A stretch of DNA of 58,748 nucleotides from Chloroflexota bacterium (GTDB taxonomy: Bacteria > Chloroflexota > Dehalococcoidia > Lucifugimonadales > UBA3495). Shown here in pieces: positions 41,064-50,523 of the stretch; within the stretch, counting starts at the first letter, position 1, and each line of letters begins with the position of its first letter. The notes beneath the pieces were generated by a model. That model saw only the letters and a list, made by a program, of their open reading frames with translations. It was not told where the DNA came from and made no database searches. The translations under genes and the position numbers were made by a program. The stretch is from contig VXOI01000207.1 in NCBI GenBank assembly GCA_009840175.1, positions 1 to 58,748 on the forward strand, in the 5' to 3' direction.

Positions 41064-41503
41064 ACGAGTTTGTAGTCGCGGACGCGAGCCTTGCATTCAA
41101 GTGGTTGGTAGAAGAAGAGAATTCCGACAAGGCCACTGCCATCGCCCGGTCTTGGGATAGTCAGGGCCTACGCCTGGCGGCGCCGTGCTTCATGCCCACG
41201 GAAGTTACCAACATCCTGCACCGGTGGGTGGTGCGGGGCGAACTGACCATAGAGGCGGCGGTAGGCTTGGTTCGGGATTTGTTGTCCCTAGGGATAGAAC
41301 TGCACGAGACTCCGGGTCTGCATACTAGAGCGCTGGAACTGGCGAGCCAACTCAATCAAGGGGCGGCGTACGACGCGCACTACTTGGCGGTGGCCGAGAG
41401 TCTCGGCTCCGAGTTGTGGACTGCCGATATGAGGTTTTTCCGAGCGGCAAGGACAGTCGTCGGAAACGTGCGCTGGATTGGCGAGGACAATACACCTCTA
41501 TAG
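41060..41503 (+). CDS. vapC: VapC-like PIN-domain toxin
   Basis: A 147-residue PIN-domain ribonuclease. The acidic active-site residues are in place: Asp8 (VVADAS), Glu48 (MPTEVTN), Asp105 (AAYDAHYLAVAE) and Asp123 (LWTADMRF). VapC toxins cleave tRNA or rRNA unless bound by their antitoxin. It starts with GTG at 41060, within the last codons of the antitoxin gene. The methyltransferase gene begins only 19 bases later, so the toxin pair may be co-transcribed with the restriction genes and may serve as a guard for them; this is inference. Confidence 0.92.
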   Translation: MNEFVVADASLAFKWLVEEENSDKATAIARSWDSQGLRLAAPCFMPTEVTNILHRWVVRGELTIEAAVGLVRDLLSLGIELHETPGLHTRALELASQLNQGAAYDAHYLAVAESLGSELWTADMRFFRAARTVVGNVRWIGEDNTPL

Positions 41504-41522
41504 GGCTCAACGGAGGCGTTTT

Positions 41523-44378
41523 ATGACTACCCATCGACATCGCGAGGAGGACGGAGGCGAGAACCCAGTCGCGGACTACCGATATGACGCAACTCGCAAA
41601 AACAATCCTCCAGCAACTCTGGCGTCTCATGGTCGCATTCAGGAATCTGGCAAGCAACGCTACTATTACGACCCACATCTTCCGCCCAATCTAAGGTTCG
41701 ACGGTACCGGTCAATCCGACCGAGTGCCTGAGTTGCTTGATGCCGCTAAGCATCGAGCCCTAACCGAAGATGAGGTCCACTTTCTGAAGGAAGCCACTTC
41801 CGAGTTTGAACCCTGGCTAGAGTGGACAGGCAAGCGTGAGGGAAAATCATGGTTCGAGGTCGATCCCGTCGCGTTGCATATTCACGATAGGGTTTCTGCA
41901 CAAGCCACCATGCGCATAGCGAGGAGGCAGAACGTTCAACGCGATTTGTGGGCGGACCCTGTACTGGATTACCACGAGGCAGTCCAGTTCTACAGGCATG
42001 ATGTGGACTGGTCGAACCGTCTTATCTTGGGCGACAGCCTGTTGGTGATGAACTCCCTTTCCACTCGTGAGGACATGGCCGGACAGGTCCAGATGATCTA
42101 CCTCGACCCTCCCTACGGAATTGGGTTTCGTTCCAATTTCCAGCCATTGGTAAACAACCGAAATGTTTCTGACCGCGATGCTGACCTTACTCGGGAACCC
42201 GAAATGGTCAAGGCTTATCGTGACACCTGGACTTTAGGCGTTCACACTTATCTGACATATTTGCGGGACAGGATAACAGCAGCAAGGCACTTGCTCTCGG
42301 ATTCCGGATCGATTTTTGTGCAGATTGGTGATGAAAATGTTCATCGGGTTCGGGCAATATTGGACGAAGTATTCGGAGAGGACAATTTCGTCGTCACGAT
42401 CCCATTCCAGAAGAAAGCATATCAAGAGTCTCTTTCGTTAGCTTCAGTCAACGACTACATCCTGTGGGTGGCGAAAAACCGCCAAGCCATGAAGTTTCGA
42501 CCCTTATACATTCCAACCCCGTTTGATGGCGATGTCGGTAAGTACAATCGAATCGAGTCGCCTGACTTCGGCATCGAGCCGTCAGTGAACAAGACCGCCG
42601 ACGAATTGGAAAAGAGAATCCAGCAGGGCTGGAAACTGGTACGGGAAGATTACCCTATTCACAGCCAGGATCCACCCTCAGCGCCACAACCTTTTGAGTT
42701 TCAAGGAGTGACCTACGAACCACCGGCTGGGCGACACTGGTCTTATGAGTGGCCCCAAAGTATAAAGCGTCTGGCATTGGCAGGCCGCTTGAGAGGGACG
42801 GGAAATCGACTGTACGCGCGAGAGTATTGGGAAGATTCGCCAATCGTTCCGCGCAACAACTTTTGGTCACAGCTGAAGGGTCCCGCGGCTCCTCGGTACG
42901 TGGTTGAAACAACACCGGAGGTAATTCAGCGCTGTATTTTGATGACTACCGACCCAGGGGATTTGGTCCTTGATCCTACATGCGGGTCAGGAACGACGGC
43001 TTACGTCGCTGAGCAGTGGGGTCGGCGTTGGATTACTATCGACACCAGCCGCGTCGCTATCTCATTGGCGCGTCAGCGCCTGCTCACCGCGACTTTCGAC
43101 TACTACAAGACGGTGGACGGGTCCACCACAATTGGCAGTGGAGGCTTCCATTACCAAAGCGTTCCGCAGGTCACCTTGGGTAGCATCGCTCATAACGTAG
43201 CATTAGACCCCATCTTCGCCAAGTGGGAGCCTTTGCTGGACGAGGAGTTGGATGCTCTTAACGGTTCCCTTGCTCAGCTTAGTGCCGAAACACGCGCTAA
43301 CCTGCTGGCAAATGCTAGTGCCAGGCACGGCGCACGCAAGCCCAGCAGTCTACCAAAAGACGGGTGGGAACACTGGGAGGTTCCATTTGACGTAGACCCT
43401 GCCTGGCCGCGTGCTCTAAAGGATAACCTTGAGAAGTACCGTAAGGTTTGGCGCGGAAAGATGGACGAGGTTAACGCCTGTATCGCCGCGAACGCTAAAC
43501 AGGAGGTTCTGGTAGACCGTCCCCTAGTAATTCCAGGAGTCGTGCGGGTTTCCGGTCCGTTTACTGTCGAATCTGTTCATCCACTTGAGGAGTCGCTGGG
43601 CGTTGAGTCGCCCATTGGCGGTGGTCCACAAAATCTGGATAGTTTCGGTGACGAAGGTGATTCAATTGATACGGATGCAGCATCCAACTCGGAGGCGTTT
43701 CACGACACCTTGATGCGCCTTTTGAGGAGCGACGGCGTTAGGTTCCACGGCAACGGCGTTGCAAGTTTCGCGTGGCTCGAACGTCTTGCGGAAGGGAGCG
43801 TGTTGCACGCTGAAGGTGAATGGGAAATGGAGGAATCGGAGGTCCCGCATCGGGTAGCGGTTTCCTTCGGTCCGCAGTATGGGCCCGTTACCGCGAAGCA
43901 AGTGGAGGAATCCATTCGGGCGGCATTTAGGCGCGGTTACGACGCCTTGGTGTTTGCTGGATTTGGCTTCGACGGAGCTGCGCAGGCCGTGATTCAGAGC
44001 GATGCGAGCCCGAGCCTACGGTTGCATATGGCGCACGTGGCACCCGATGTCAACATGGGCGGCCTCTTGAAAGACGCGCGAAACAGTCAGTTGTTCAGCG
44101 TTTCAGGATTGCCGCGCACGAAATTAGAGAGACAGGCCAATGGTGAGTACGTGATAGAAATGGAAGGGGTCGACATCTATGACCCAGTGGACAATACCAT
44201 TGTGTCTGCAAGCGCGGAGAACTTGGCAGCATGGTTCGTCGATGGTGACTACGATGGTCGCACTTTCTGCATCAGCCAGGCATTTTTCCCAGATTCCAAT
44301 GCTTGGAAGAATCTGCCGCGTTCAGCAGCACAAAGTCGCTGCCGTTCCCACGTGGTGAATACGGACAGGCCGCGGTAA
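41523..44378 (+). CDS. mod: Type III-like DNA adenine methyltransferase (Mod), frame-shifted C-terminus
   Basis: A 951-residue methyltransferase of the beta class, in which the catalytic motif DPPY (195-198) precedes the SAM-binding motif DPTCGSGTT (about 484-492), as in Mod subunits. Target recognition is expected between them, roughly 230-470. The C-terminal region after 560 is specific to this Mod subfamily. ATG at 41523 follows GGAGG. At about 44320-44330 the frame is shifted: the current end is ...NLPRSAAQSRCRSHVVNTDRPR, whereas another frame gives SLPFPRGEYGQAAVKIIDP to a TAA at 44429-44431, 18 bases before the Res gene, which looks like the genuine tail. A small deletion is likely. The catalytic part is intact. 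Confidence 0.9.
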   Translation: MTTHRHREEDGGENPVADYRYDATRKNNPPATLASHGRIQESGKQRYYYDPHLPPNLRFDGTGQSDRVPELLDAAKHRALTEDEVHFLKEATSEFEPWLEWTGKREGKSWFEVDPVALHIHDRVSAQATMRIARRQNVQRDLWADPVLDYHEAVQFYRHDVDWSNRLILGDSLLVMNSLSTREDMAGQVQMIYLDPPYGIGFRSNFQPLVNNRNVSDRDADLTREPEMVKAYRDTWTLGVHTYLTYLRDRITAARHLLSDSGSIFVQIGDENVHRVRAILDEVFGEDNFVVTIPFQKKAYQESLSLASVNDYILWVAKNRQAMKFRPLYIPTPFDGDVGKYNRIESPDFGIEPSVNKTADELEKRIQQGWKLVREDYPIHSQDPPSAPQPFEFQGVTYEPPAGRHWSYEWPQSIKRLALAGRLRGTGNRLYAREYWEDSPIVPRNNFWSQLKGPAAPRYVVETTPEVIQRCILMTTDPGDLVLDPTCGSGTTAYVAEQWGRRWITIDTSRVAISLARQRLLTATFDYYKTVDGSTTIGSGGFHYQSVPQVTLGSIAHNVALDPIFAKWEPLLDEELDALNGSLAQLSAETRANLLANASARHGARKPSSLPKDGWEHWEVPFDVDPAWPRALKDNLEKYRKVWRGKMDEVNACIAANAKQEVLVDRPLVIPGVVRVSGPFTVESVHPLEESLGVESPIGGGPQNLDSFGDEGDSIDTDAASNSEAFHDTLMRLLRSDGVRFHGNGVASFAWLERLAEGSVLHAEGEWEMEESEVPHRVAVSFGPQYGPVTAKQVEESIRAAFRRGYDALVFAGFGFDGAAQAVIQSDASPSLRLHMAHVAPDVNMGGLLKDARNSQLFSVSGLPRTKLERQANGEYVIEMEGVDIYDPVDNTIVSASAENLAAWFVDGDYDGRTFCISQAFFPDSNAWKNLPRSAAQSRCRSHVVNTDRPR

Positions 44379-44448
44379 AGATAATCGACCCGCGTGGGAA
44401 CGAAGTCATGAACGTTCATGGCCTAGATTAAGGGGGCAGACGGTAACA

Positions 44449-47400
44449 ATGTCAACACGAAATGGAACCCGAAGAAGGCGCGGGCCCACGCTGCCTCAAG
44501 GTGAGCAGATTCCCATGCAGCCGGTAGACAAGCCTATTTTGTGCAGTCCGTATGAGGAACCCTCAGAGTATTGGCTCTATGACCCTGGTACGGGAGAGGC
44601 GTCCCGGTCCCCTGGGCGCCGCCCCGCCGGCCATTGGTTTAGAAACGAGCCAATGCAGCAGACCCAACAACGGCGACTGTTCGCGGAGGAGAACTGGGAA
44701 GAGCTACCTCACGTAAACAGCCTGCGGGAGGATGTGAAGCGCTGGCGAATGTCAGGTTATCGAAATGCCACAAACACTACGCGCAACCTCTTGCGCCATT
44801 GGTGGCGCGAAGACATGGTCCGGCGGTTGTTCTTCTGTCAGATCGAGGCAGTCGAAACGATTATTTATCTTGCCGAAATTCGCATGGGTGGCAAACGTAC
44901 AAGCTTCACGCCGCAGTTTACCCAGGAAGGACTAGGAAGGCTCGTTGACGCGCCGTATGATGCGCACCTGCCACCCCTAACCCGAATGGGGTGCAAAATG
45001 GCGACTGGTTCAGGTAAGACGGTCGTGATGGCAATGCTCATAGCGTGGGCCTTCTGCAACAGAGGTCAAATGCCGAGCGATGAGCGGTTCCCGTCGGCAG
45101 TGGTAGTGGTCTGCCCAAACCTGACCATCAAGGAACGCCTCCAGGTGTTGCGCCCGGACAATCCTGCCAACTACTTTTCGGAGTTCGACTTGGTTCCGAC
45201 ACATATGCGGCGTTTCCTGCAAAGCGGTGGGGTGTTGATAACCAACTGGCATCAGTTCGCGCTGGAATCAGAACATGTGGACGGTGGCAAGAGCTACAGT
45301 GTGGTCAACAAGGGGCCAGAGAGCGATGACGCTTTCTCTCATCGGATATTGGGTGACCTTTATGGCCACGGTCCCGTCATGGTCCTCAATGACGAGGGCC
45401 ATCATGCTTACAGACCCAAGATCCAGAATGTTGAAACCAAAGGTCTATCCTCTGAAGAGCGAAAGGAGGCTAAGGATCTGAACGAGGAAGCAACAGTCTG
45501 GATACAAGGGCTTGACCGTATTAACTCGGCTTGCGGAGTAAAGTTCTGCGTTGACCTGTCAGCGACACCCTTCTACATCAAGGGCAGTGGACACGCGGAG
45601 GGTGAGCCGTTTCCTTGGCTCATCAGCGATTTCAGCTTGGTTGACGCTATTGAGTCTGGCATAGTGAAGATTCCTCGCATTCCTGTTGACGATACGACGG
45701 GCAGACCAGAACCACGCTTCTTCCGATTGTGGAAGACGATAGTTGACGAACTCCAATCCGGACAGCGACTGACTGGTCGCTCTCGAAAGCCCAAGCCTGA
45801 AGCGATCTGGGAAAAGGCCGAACCTGCGTTGCAGACGCTGTCCGGGCAGTACAAGGAGCGGTTCGATTACATACAGGACGGCTCGCCGGGTCAAGACAAG
45901 ACGCCGCCAGTCCTGATCGTCGTTTGCGACAACACCGACATCGCTGAGTTGTTCTTCCAAAACATCTCCGGAGAGACCAAAGTCCTGGCGGATGGAGATC
46001 GTGGCGAGCCCTTGCGACGCAGGCGTGGTAAATCGCAATGGAAGACCGCTTACGGTGATGGACGGGTCTTTCCTGAGTTGTTTTCCAATGCAGAGGGCCA
46101 GACCCGAACGCTGCGGATAGATTCCAAACTGCTGGCTGAAGCGGAGTCTGGGAAAGCCACACGGAACGGTGCCGAGGACCTGCGAAGGATTGTTGACAGC
46201 GTAGGCAAAGTCGGAGAGCCTGGCGAACGGGTGAGGTGTGTAGTTTCTGTGCAGATGCTGACCGAGGGTTGGGATGCTAACAACGTCACGCACATCCTAG
46301 GGTTACGAGCCTTCGAAAGCCAGCTCCTATGCGAGCAAGTAGTCGGGCGAGGGTTGCGGCGCATGGACTATACGCCGGATCCTGAAACTGGAATGCTAAC
46401 TGAAGAATATGTTGATGTTTACGGCATTCCATTCTCCGTCATCCCTTATAAGGGTAGGCCAAAGGGCGGGAAGACACCAGAAGACAAGCCAAAGCATCAT
46501 GTACACGCCATGCCAGAGCGGAAGCATCTCGAGATACGGTTCCCGGTTGTAGAGGGATATACGTTCGACCTCAAGAATAATCTGATCAAGGCAGACGTGT
46601 CCGCAATGGAATTGCTGAAAATTGAACCTGACCGTGAGCCTACCGCAGTTTTCATCAAGCCCCAGGTAGGTTACGAAATTGGAGAACCAACTCTATTCGG
46701 TCCTGGGGATTTCGAGATACAGGACAGAGAAGCATTTTATGCAAGCACTCATATCCAACTGATAAAGTTCCAAATAGCACGTCGCGTCGTTGACGACCTG
46801 TTGGGATTTGTTGGACATGGGCGGTCCGCCGGAGAAGCAAGGGTTACGGCCTCACGACACCAGTTGTTCCCGCAGGTCTACCGGTACGTGGATGAATATG
46901 TCGAGAACAAAGTCGATTTTTCAGGCCAGAGTGCCTGCGAATTGGGACTGGAGAGATACATGAAGCTGGTGGCAGAGCGCCTGATGAACGCAATCCAGCC
47001 GGATGATGACCAAGGAGAGCCGCCGTTGCTCCCCATACTCAACCGCTACGCTCCGGTGGGCGCGACCACGAATGTAGACTTCAAGACGGTCCAAGCGGTG
47101 CATCACACAGTCAAGAGTCACCTCAACCAGGTGACTCTTGATACAAAGACATGGGAGGACGCGGCAGCATTTCGGCTAGAGGAGTCCAGCCTGGTGAAGA
47201 GTTATGCCCGGAACGACCATCTGGGATTAAACATCCCCTATGAGTTCGATGGAGTCAGCCACTACTACGAGCCCGACTTTCTGGTAAAACTGACAAACGG
47301 GCTTCATCTTGTTATAGAGATAAAAGGCTACCAGTCGAATCAAGACGCAGCGAAGCATGATGCCGCTAATCGGTGGGTACAGGCAGTCAACAACTGGGGA

Positions 47401-47490
47401 CAGATGGGGGACTGGAGGTTTCACGTGTGCCGAAACCCTCAGACGCTAGGTCAAGAATTACGGATGTTTGTACCTGAAGCGATAGTTTGA
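44449..47490 (+). CDS. res: Type III-like restriction enzyme helicase-nuclease (Res)
   Basis: A 1013-residue superfamily II helicase-nuclease. Walker A is MATGSGKT (about 184-191), motif II is NDEGHH (about 313-318, a DEAH variant), then motif III-like SATPF, and motifs V/VI in MLTEGWDANNVTHILGLRAF and QVVGRGLRRMDY. Near the C-terminus YEPDFLVKLTNGLHLVIEIKGY has the PD-(D/E)XK nuclease pattern (about 940-960). The overall type agrees with the BPTD_3080 family of type III-like restriction enzymes. ATG at 44449. Together with Mod it should cut unmodified DNA using ATP. Three further genes follow in the same direction. Confidence 0.92.
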   Translation: MSTRNGTRRRRGPTLPQGEQIPMQPVDKPILCSPYEEPSEYWLYDPGTGEASRSPGRRPAGHWFRNEPMQQTQQRRLFAEENWEELPHVNSLREDVKRWRMSGYRNATNTTRNLLRHWWREDMVRRLFFCQIEAVETIIYLAEIRMGGKRTSFTPQFTQEGLGRLVDAPYDAHLPPLTRMGCKMATGSGKTVVMAMLIAWAFCNRGQMPSDERFPSAVVVVCPNLTIKERLQVLRPDNPANYFSEFDLVPTHMRRFLQSGGVLITNWHQFALESEHVDGGKSYSVVNKGPESDDAFSHRILGDLYGHGPVMVLNDEGHHAYRPKIQNVETKGLSSEERKEAKDLNEEATVWIQGLDRINSACGVKFCVDLSATPFYIKGSGHAEGEPFPWLISDFSLVDAIESGIVKIPRIPVDDTTGRPEPRFFRLWKTIVDELQSGQRLTGRSRKPKPEAIWEKAEPALQTLSGQYKERFDYIQDGSPGQDKTPPVLIVVCDNTDIAELFFQNISGETKVLADGDRGEPLRRRRGKSQWKTAYGDGRVFPELFSNAEGQTRTLRIDSKLLAEAESGKATRNGAEDLRRIVDSVGKVGEPGERVRCVVSVQMLTEGWDANNVTHILGLRAFESQLLCEQVVGRGLRRMDYTPDPETGMLTEEYVDVYGIPFSVIPYKGRPKGGKTPEDKPKHHVHAMPERKHLEIRFPVVEGYTFDLKNNLIKADVSAMELLKIEPDREPTAVFIKPQVGYEIGEPTLFGPGDFEIQDREAFYASTHIQLIKFQIARRVVDDLLGFVGHGRSAGEARVTASRHQLFPQVYRYVDEYVENKVDFSGQSACELGLERYMKLVAERLMNAIQPDDDQGEPPLLPILNRYAPVGATTNVDFKTVQAVHHTVKSHLNQVTLDTKTWEDAAAFRLEESSLVKSYARNDHLGLNIPYEFDGVSHYYEPDFLVKLTNGLHLVIEIKGYQSNQDAAKHDAANRWVQAVNNWGQMGDWRFHVCRNPQTLGQELRMFVPEAIV

Positions 47491-47640
47491 CGAGCCTGAG
47501 TGGTGTCATGAGCCTTCGCTCTTGATGCCCAAGAGCCCTCCAATCGAAAAGTTCATATTCAGTACGCGCGGGCCTTCCGATAGAGGCTTCTGCTTTTGGC
47601 AGCACAGTGTTTGCCATTTGACAGGGGAGGTGACGAAAAG

Positions 47641-47877
47641 ATGTCCGAAGAACCATCGAATTCAGTTCAATCAGCTTCCGAACAAATATTCAGCCAGATT
47701 GAGCAAGACATGGAGGCCGGCCGAGTCCGTGACGTATGGGTGGGCATCCGTAAGGAGTTGGCCGAAGGGGGATCGGAAGCGGTTCGCACCTATCTTGCTT
47801 CGGAATACCAAACACGAAAAGCGATGGTACAAAATGCGCTGAACGAACTGTCGAATCAGTTAGAGGAAATTGCATGA
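47641..47877 (+). CDS. Small helical protein coupled to the SMC-like ATPase
   Basis: A 78-residue predicted helical protein (SASEQIFSQIEQDMEAGRVRDV; AEGGSEAVRTYLASEYQTRKAMVQNALNEL). The family is not recognised. ATG at 47641 is preceded by a strong AGGGGAGGTG. Its stop overlaps the start of the ATPase gene by 4 bases. It lies in the place taken by the small accessory subunit (LmuC-type) in some SMC-based defence systems but is shorter than those. A role as a subunit of the ATPase complex is inferred from coupling only. Confidence 0.8.
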   Translation: MSEEPSNSVQSASEQIFSQIEQDMEAGRVRDVWVGIRKELAEGGSEAVRTYLASEYQTRKAMVQNALNELSNQLEEIA

Positions 47878-50015
47878 TGACCGATACAGCCTTCCGTATT
47901 GAAAGCTTGTCCATCGAAGGATTCAAGGCTTTCACGACGCAACAAACATTCCGGTTTGAGGGCCGCAATATCTTCTTGTTCGGTGCGAACGGGTCAGGCA
48001 AAACAAGCATTGTCGAAGCTATCCGATGGTGTTTGTTCGGTCTGGCTTCTCGACCAGGAGAAATCGTAAAAAACCAATTTTACGAAGGCCCATGCGTTGT
48101 GCAGATGACGTTAGCGGCCCGTGATGGTCGGTGGACCATGCAAAGGCGCCTCAGACCCTCCGGAGGGGAATCAGACAGGACTCTTCGCGATCCCAGTGGT
48201 GCAGAGAAAAACCTCGAGGATGTGTTCCCGCAATTAAGCCGTATAGGCCCAAGGGAAGGTACACATGTCATATATGCTGCCCAACAACCATCCAGCAGGA
48301 GGCCTGAGGCAGATATTACCGATTTTAGCTACGTGGTATACCGATACCTGGGGCTTGAAGAGGTCCCTAGGTTGTCAGACACCCTCTCGGCTCTAAGCAA
48401 GGATTGGGCGATCCAAGAGGAAGAGATTTGCGACGAAGTCGAAAGTCTGGGCGAAGTGCTCAACCAGCGAATTGCTGACGTTGATGAAACGCTATCCCGG
48501 ATCACGTCAGAGCCGCCTTGGGGAACCGCGTTGACGCCGACTAATGCAGATACCCGGGCGAAGATCGATGCGTTGGCTGGTGATGCGGAGAACATGGGCG
48601 CGCCATGTTCCGCTGACGCCTTAGATGGCCTTTCACATCATGACAGGCTATACGAGATCGAAACTGCCGTTCGCTCATTTCTCTCCGGGGAATTAGCGGA
48701 GGTAAGACAAGAGCTTACGGACCGATCTTCCTTGTTGAAGAATGCTCAAGCTTCGCTACAGATCGCAGAGCATGCCATCCTTCAGTCGGCAGAGGGGTCG
48801 AGAACGGCCGAAGGCCTCAAAACGGAATTGGATGAAACTTTGAATGGATACCAAATCGAGGACCTGGAACAACAACTAGAACGGGTGGAAGGGGATTTCC
48901 AGATCGCGCAGCTCAAATCAGATGTCGTTCGGTCGTCGTTAAAGTATTTGGAGGCCGTTGACAGTGAATCGGGAAACGAAACTTGTCCTATTTGCCATGT
49001 CGAACACCAGCCGGAGCAGCTCAGCTTGCAACTTGAAGGTTTGCAGGCGGAGGGAGATTCCCAGGCCAACGATATCCTGGAGCAGCGGGACGAATTGAGG
49101 CAGCAAATTTCAGCATCCAAAGATCTATATGACCGTATCCGGACCCTCGAAAAACAGGTCGTGGAACACAAGAACAATTTAAGCCGAGCCCTTGAAGCTG
49201 CAGAGGGGGTGTTTGGCATACCTCGGCCCGCTACGGTCGAGTCATTACGAGCTTACGTGCTAGAAACCGACAACGTCTGCCAAAATATGCAGAACGCGGT
49301 GGAATCACAAGCGGATGCATTGAAGACTTGGGAGGTGCGAATTGACAACACCAAGCGGGAAATTCAATTCCATGAAATGCGCCTCCGCAAAGAACGTTTG
49401 CAACGCCTGTATGACGTACGGTACAAAGCTCTACACGATAGCTTGAAGGAGTTAGGGAACCTTCGGGACATTGCAGACGACACTCGGAGCCTGCTCAATT
49501 CACAATTGCATGACCGGCTTGAGAAAGAGTTGCCGCCGGTTGCAGAAGAAATGACGGACGTCTATCTCCGTTTGACCGGCAGCCCGACTTTCGACTCTAT
49601 CGGCATCAGACAGGGTGAGAACCTGGATGGTTCAATGACTCTTGACTTGCGTGTCTCTTCGTCTCGCGGACCTGGTACTTGGGGCGTTGATCAGGGGATC
49701 CTAAACGGTCAAGCGTCGAATGCGATCCAATTGGTGCCGTACTTTGTATTTTCGCGGTACCAAGACAGCCCGTTGCTTGACCTTCTGTTGCTGGACGACC
49801 CTACTCAAGCCTTCGACACTACCAAGATCAAATTGCTCCTCACCGAGTTGTTCGATGCAACGTCTCATGCCACCTTGTTCGTAGCTACGCACGAAGAAGA
49901 TAGGTTCGTTCCTGTATTAAACGAATTGTTCGAGGCAGACCACGTGCGAGCTTACAGGGCCATGGGCGTAGGCGAAGACGGTCCGCGGTTTGAAGATGTC
50001 CCTATCGGCATATGA
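47874..50015 (+). CDS. SMC/Rad50-like ATPase with zinc hook
   Basis: A 713-residue ATPase. Walker A is GANGSGKT (37-44) in an N-terminal domain that begins like RecF/Rad50 (LSIEGFKAFTTQQTFRFEG). Two long coiled coils flank a zinc-hook-like CPICH (about 371-375). The C-terminal head has a signature-like LNGQASNAIQLVPYF and Walker B LLLLDDPTQAFD with a D-loop, then an H-loop THEED. The Walker B acidic pair is DD rather than DE. It should sense DNA ends, loops or foreign DNA. Overlaps with both neighbours (4 bases before, 20 bases after, from ATG 49996) imply a three-protein complex. Confidence 0.93.
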   Translation: MMTDTAFRIESLSIEGFKAFTTQQTFRFEGRNIFLFGANGSGKTSIVEAIRWCLFGLASRPGEIVKNQFYEGPCVVQMTLAARDGRWTMQRRLRPSGGESDRTLRDPSGAEKNLEDVFPQLSRIGPREGTHVIYAAQQPSSRRPEADITDFSYVVYRYLGLEEVPRLSDTLSALSKDWAIQEEEICDEVESLGEVLNQRIADVDETLSRITSEPPWGTALTPTNADTRAKIDALAGDAENMGAPCSADALDGLSHHDRLYEIETAVRSFLSGELAEVRQELTDRSSLLKNAQASLQIAEHAILQSAEGSRTAEGLKTELDETLNGYQIEDLEQQLERVEGDFQIAQLKSDVVRSSLKYLEAVDSESGNETCPICHVEHQPEQLSLQLEGLQAEGDSQANDILEQRDELRQQISASKDLYDRIRTLEKQVVEHKNNLSRALEAAEGVFGIPRPATVESLRAYVLETDNVCQNMQNAVESQADALKTWEVRIDNTKREIQFHEMRLRKERLQRLYDVRYKALHDSLKELGNLRDIADDTRSLLNSQLHDRLEKELPPVAEEMTDVYLRLTGSPTFDSIGIRQGENLDGSMTLDLRVSSSRGPGTWGVDQGILNGQASNAIQLVPYFVFSRYQDSPLLDLLLLDDPTQAFDTTKIKLLLTELFDATSHATLFVATHEEDRFVPVLNELFEADHVRAYRAMGVGEDGPRFEDVPIGI

Positions 50016-50523
50016 AGCGCCAAAGCTGTTGGCGGACTTCCGAAGTAGTGTCGGGGATAGTGAGTTTGGTCTAGTGGTCCAAGCAATGTTTGCGCACGTT
50101 CTGCTGCGACTCGGCGGCAAGGTCTTGGATGTCAAGAACTCTGGGCACCCTGACATTAGCGCTATGCTTGGCGGCGAACTGTACAATTTCGAGGTGGAAG
50201 CACCAAAGCGGAACAAAGTTCCCCGCCGGCTAGATCGCGGAGACCTGGAGGTCCTACAGGTCAGCCGGGACGGTGAACACGGCTATTTCTGCGTATTGGA
50301 CTCCGGGCCGCCGGTGGCCTGGGTTTGTGTTGATGTGGCATCTCTGGGGCGACGAGCTACCGGGGACTTGCGACGTTCACTGCTTAGAAGCTACTCCAAT
50401 CGTGATTTTTCCTCCGACTGCACATCTGAATTTTCTGATTTGATATTGAGGGAAGAAAGGCAACTGCACCGACTCACGTACGGCCAGTTGCGACAAGAAG
50501 CCTTGAGCGGTAAGCCTAGATAG
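49996..50523 (+). CDS. Small PD-(D/E)XK-like protein, possible nuclease
   Basis: A 175-residue protein. The segment KVLDVKNSGHPDISAMLGGE followed by LYNFEVEAPKR gives the order expected for a restriction-endonuclease-like core: Asp53 in HPD, 13 residues, then Glu67-Val-Glu69 in place of the usual E-X-K, with Lys71 nearby. A preceding helix (FGLVVQAMFAHVLLRLGG) fits the fold. The C-terminal half is basic. It overlaps the ATPase gene end by 20 bases with ATG at 49996 (a TTG six bases earlier is possible). It could be the nuclease effector of the ATPase complex; catalytic activity is uncertain because the lysine position is changed. Confidence 0.75.
   Translation: MSLSAYEAPKLLADFRSSVGDSEFGLVVQAMFAHVLLRLGGKVLDVKNSGHPDISAMLGGELYNFEVEAPKRNKVPRRLDRGDLEVLQVSRDGEHGYFCVLDSGPPVAWVCVDVASLGRRATGDLRRSLLRSYSNRDFSSDCTSEFSDLILREERQLHRLTYGQLRQEALSGKPR

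Noticed and set aside
47641-50523. Firm assignment of the SMC unit to Lamassu
   Set aside because: The small subunit is only 78 residues, the nuclease-like gene is last and not a recognised LmuA type, and the unit follows Mod-Res. Left as a similarity only.
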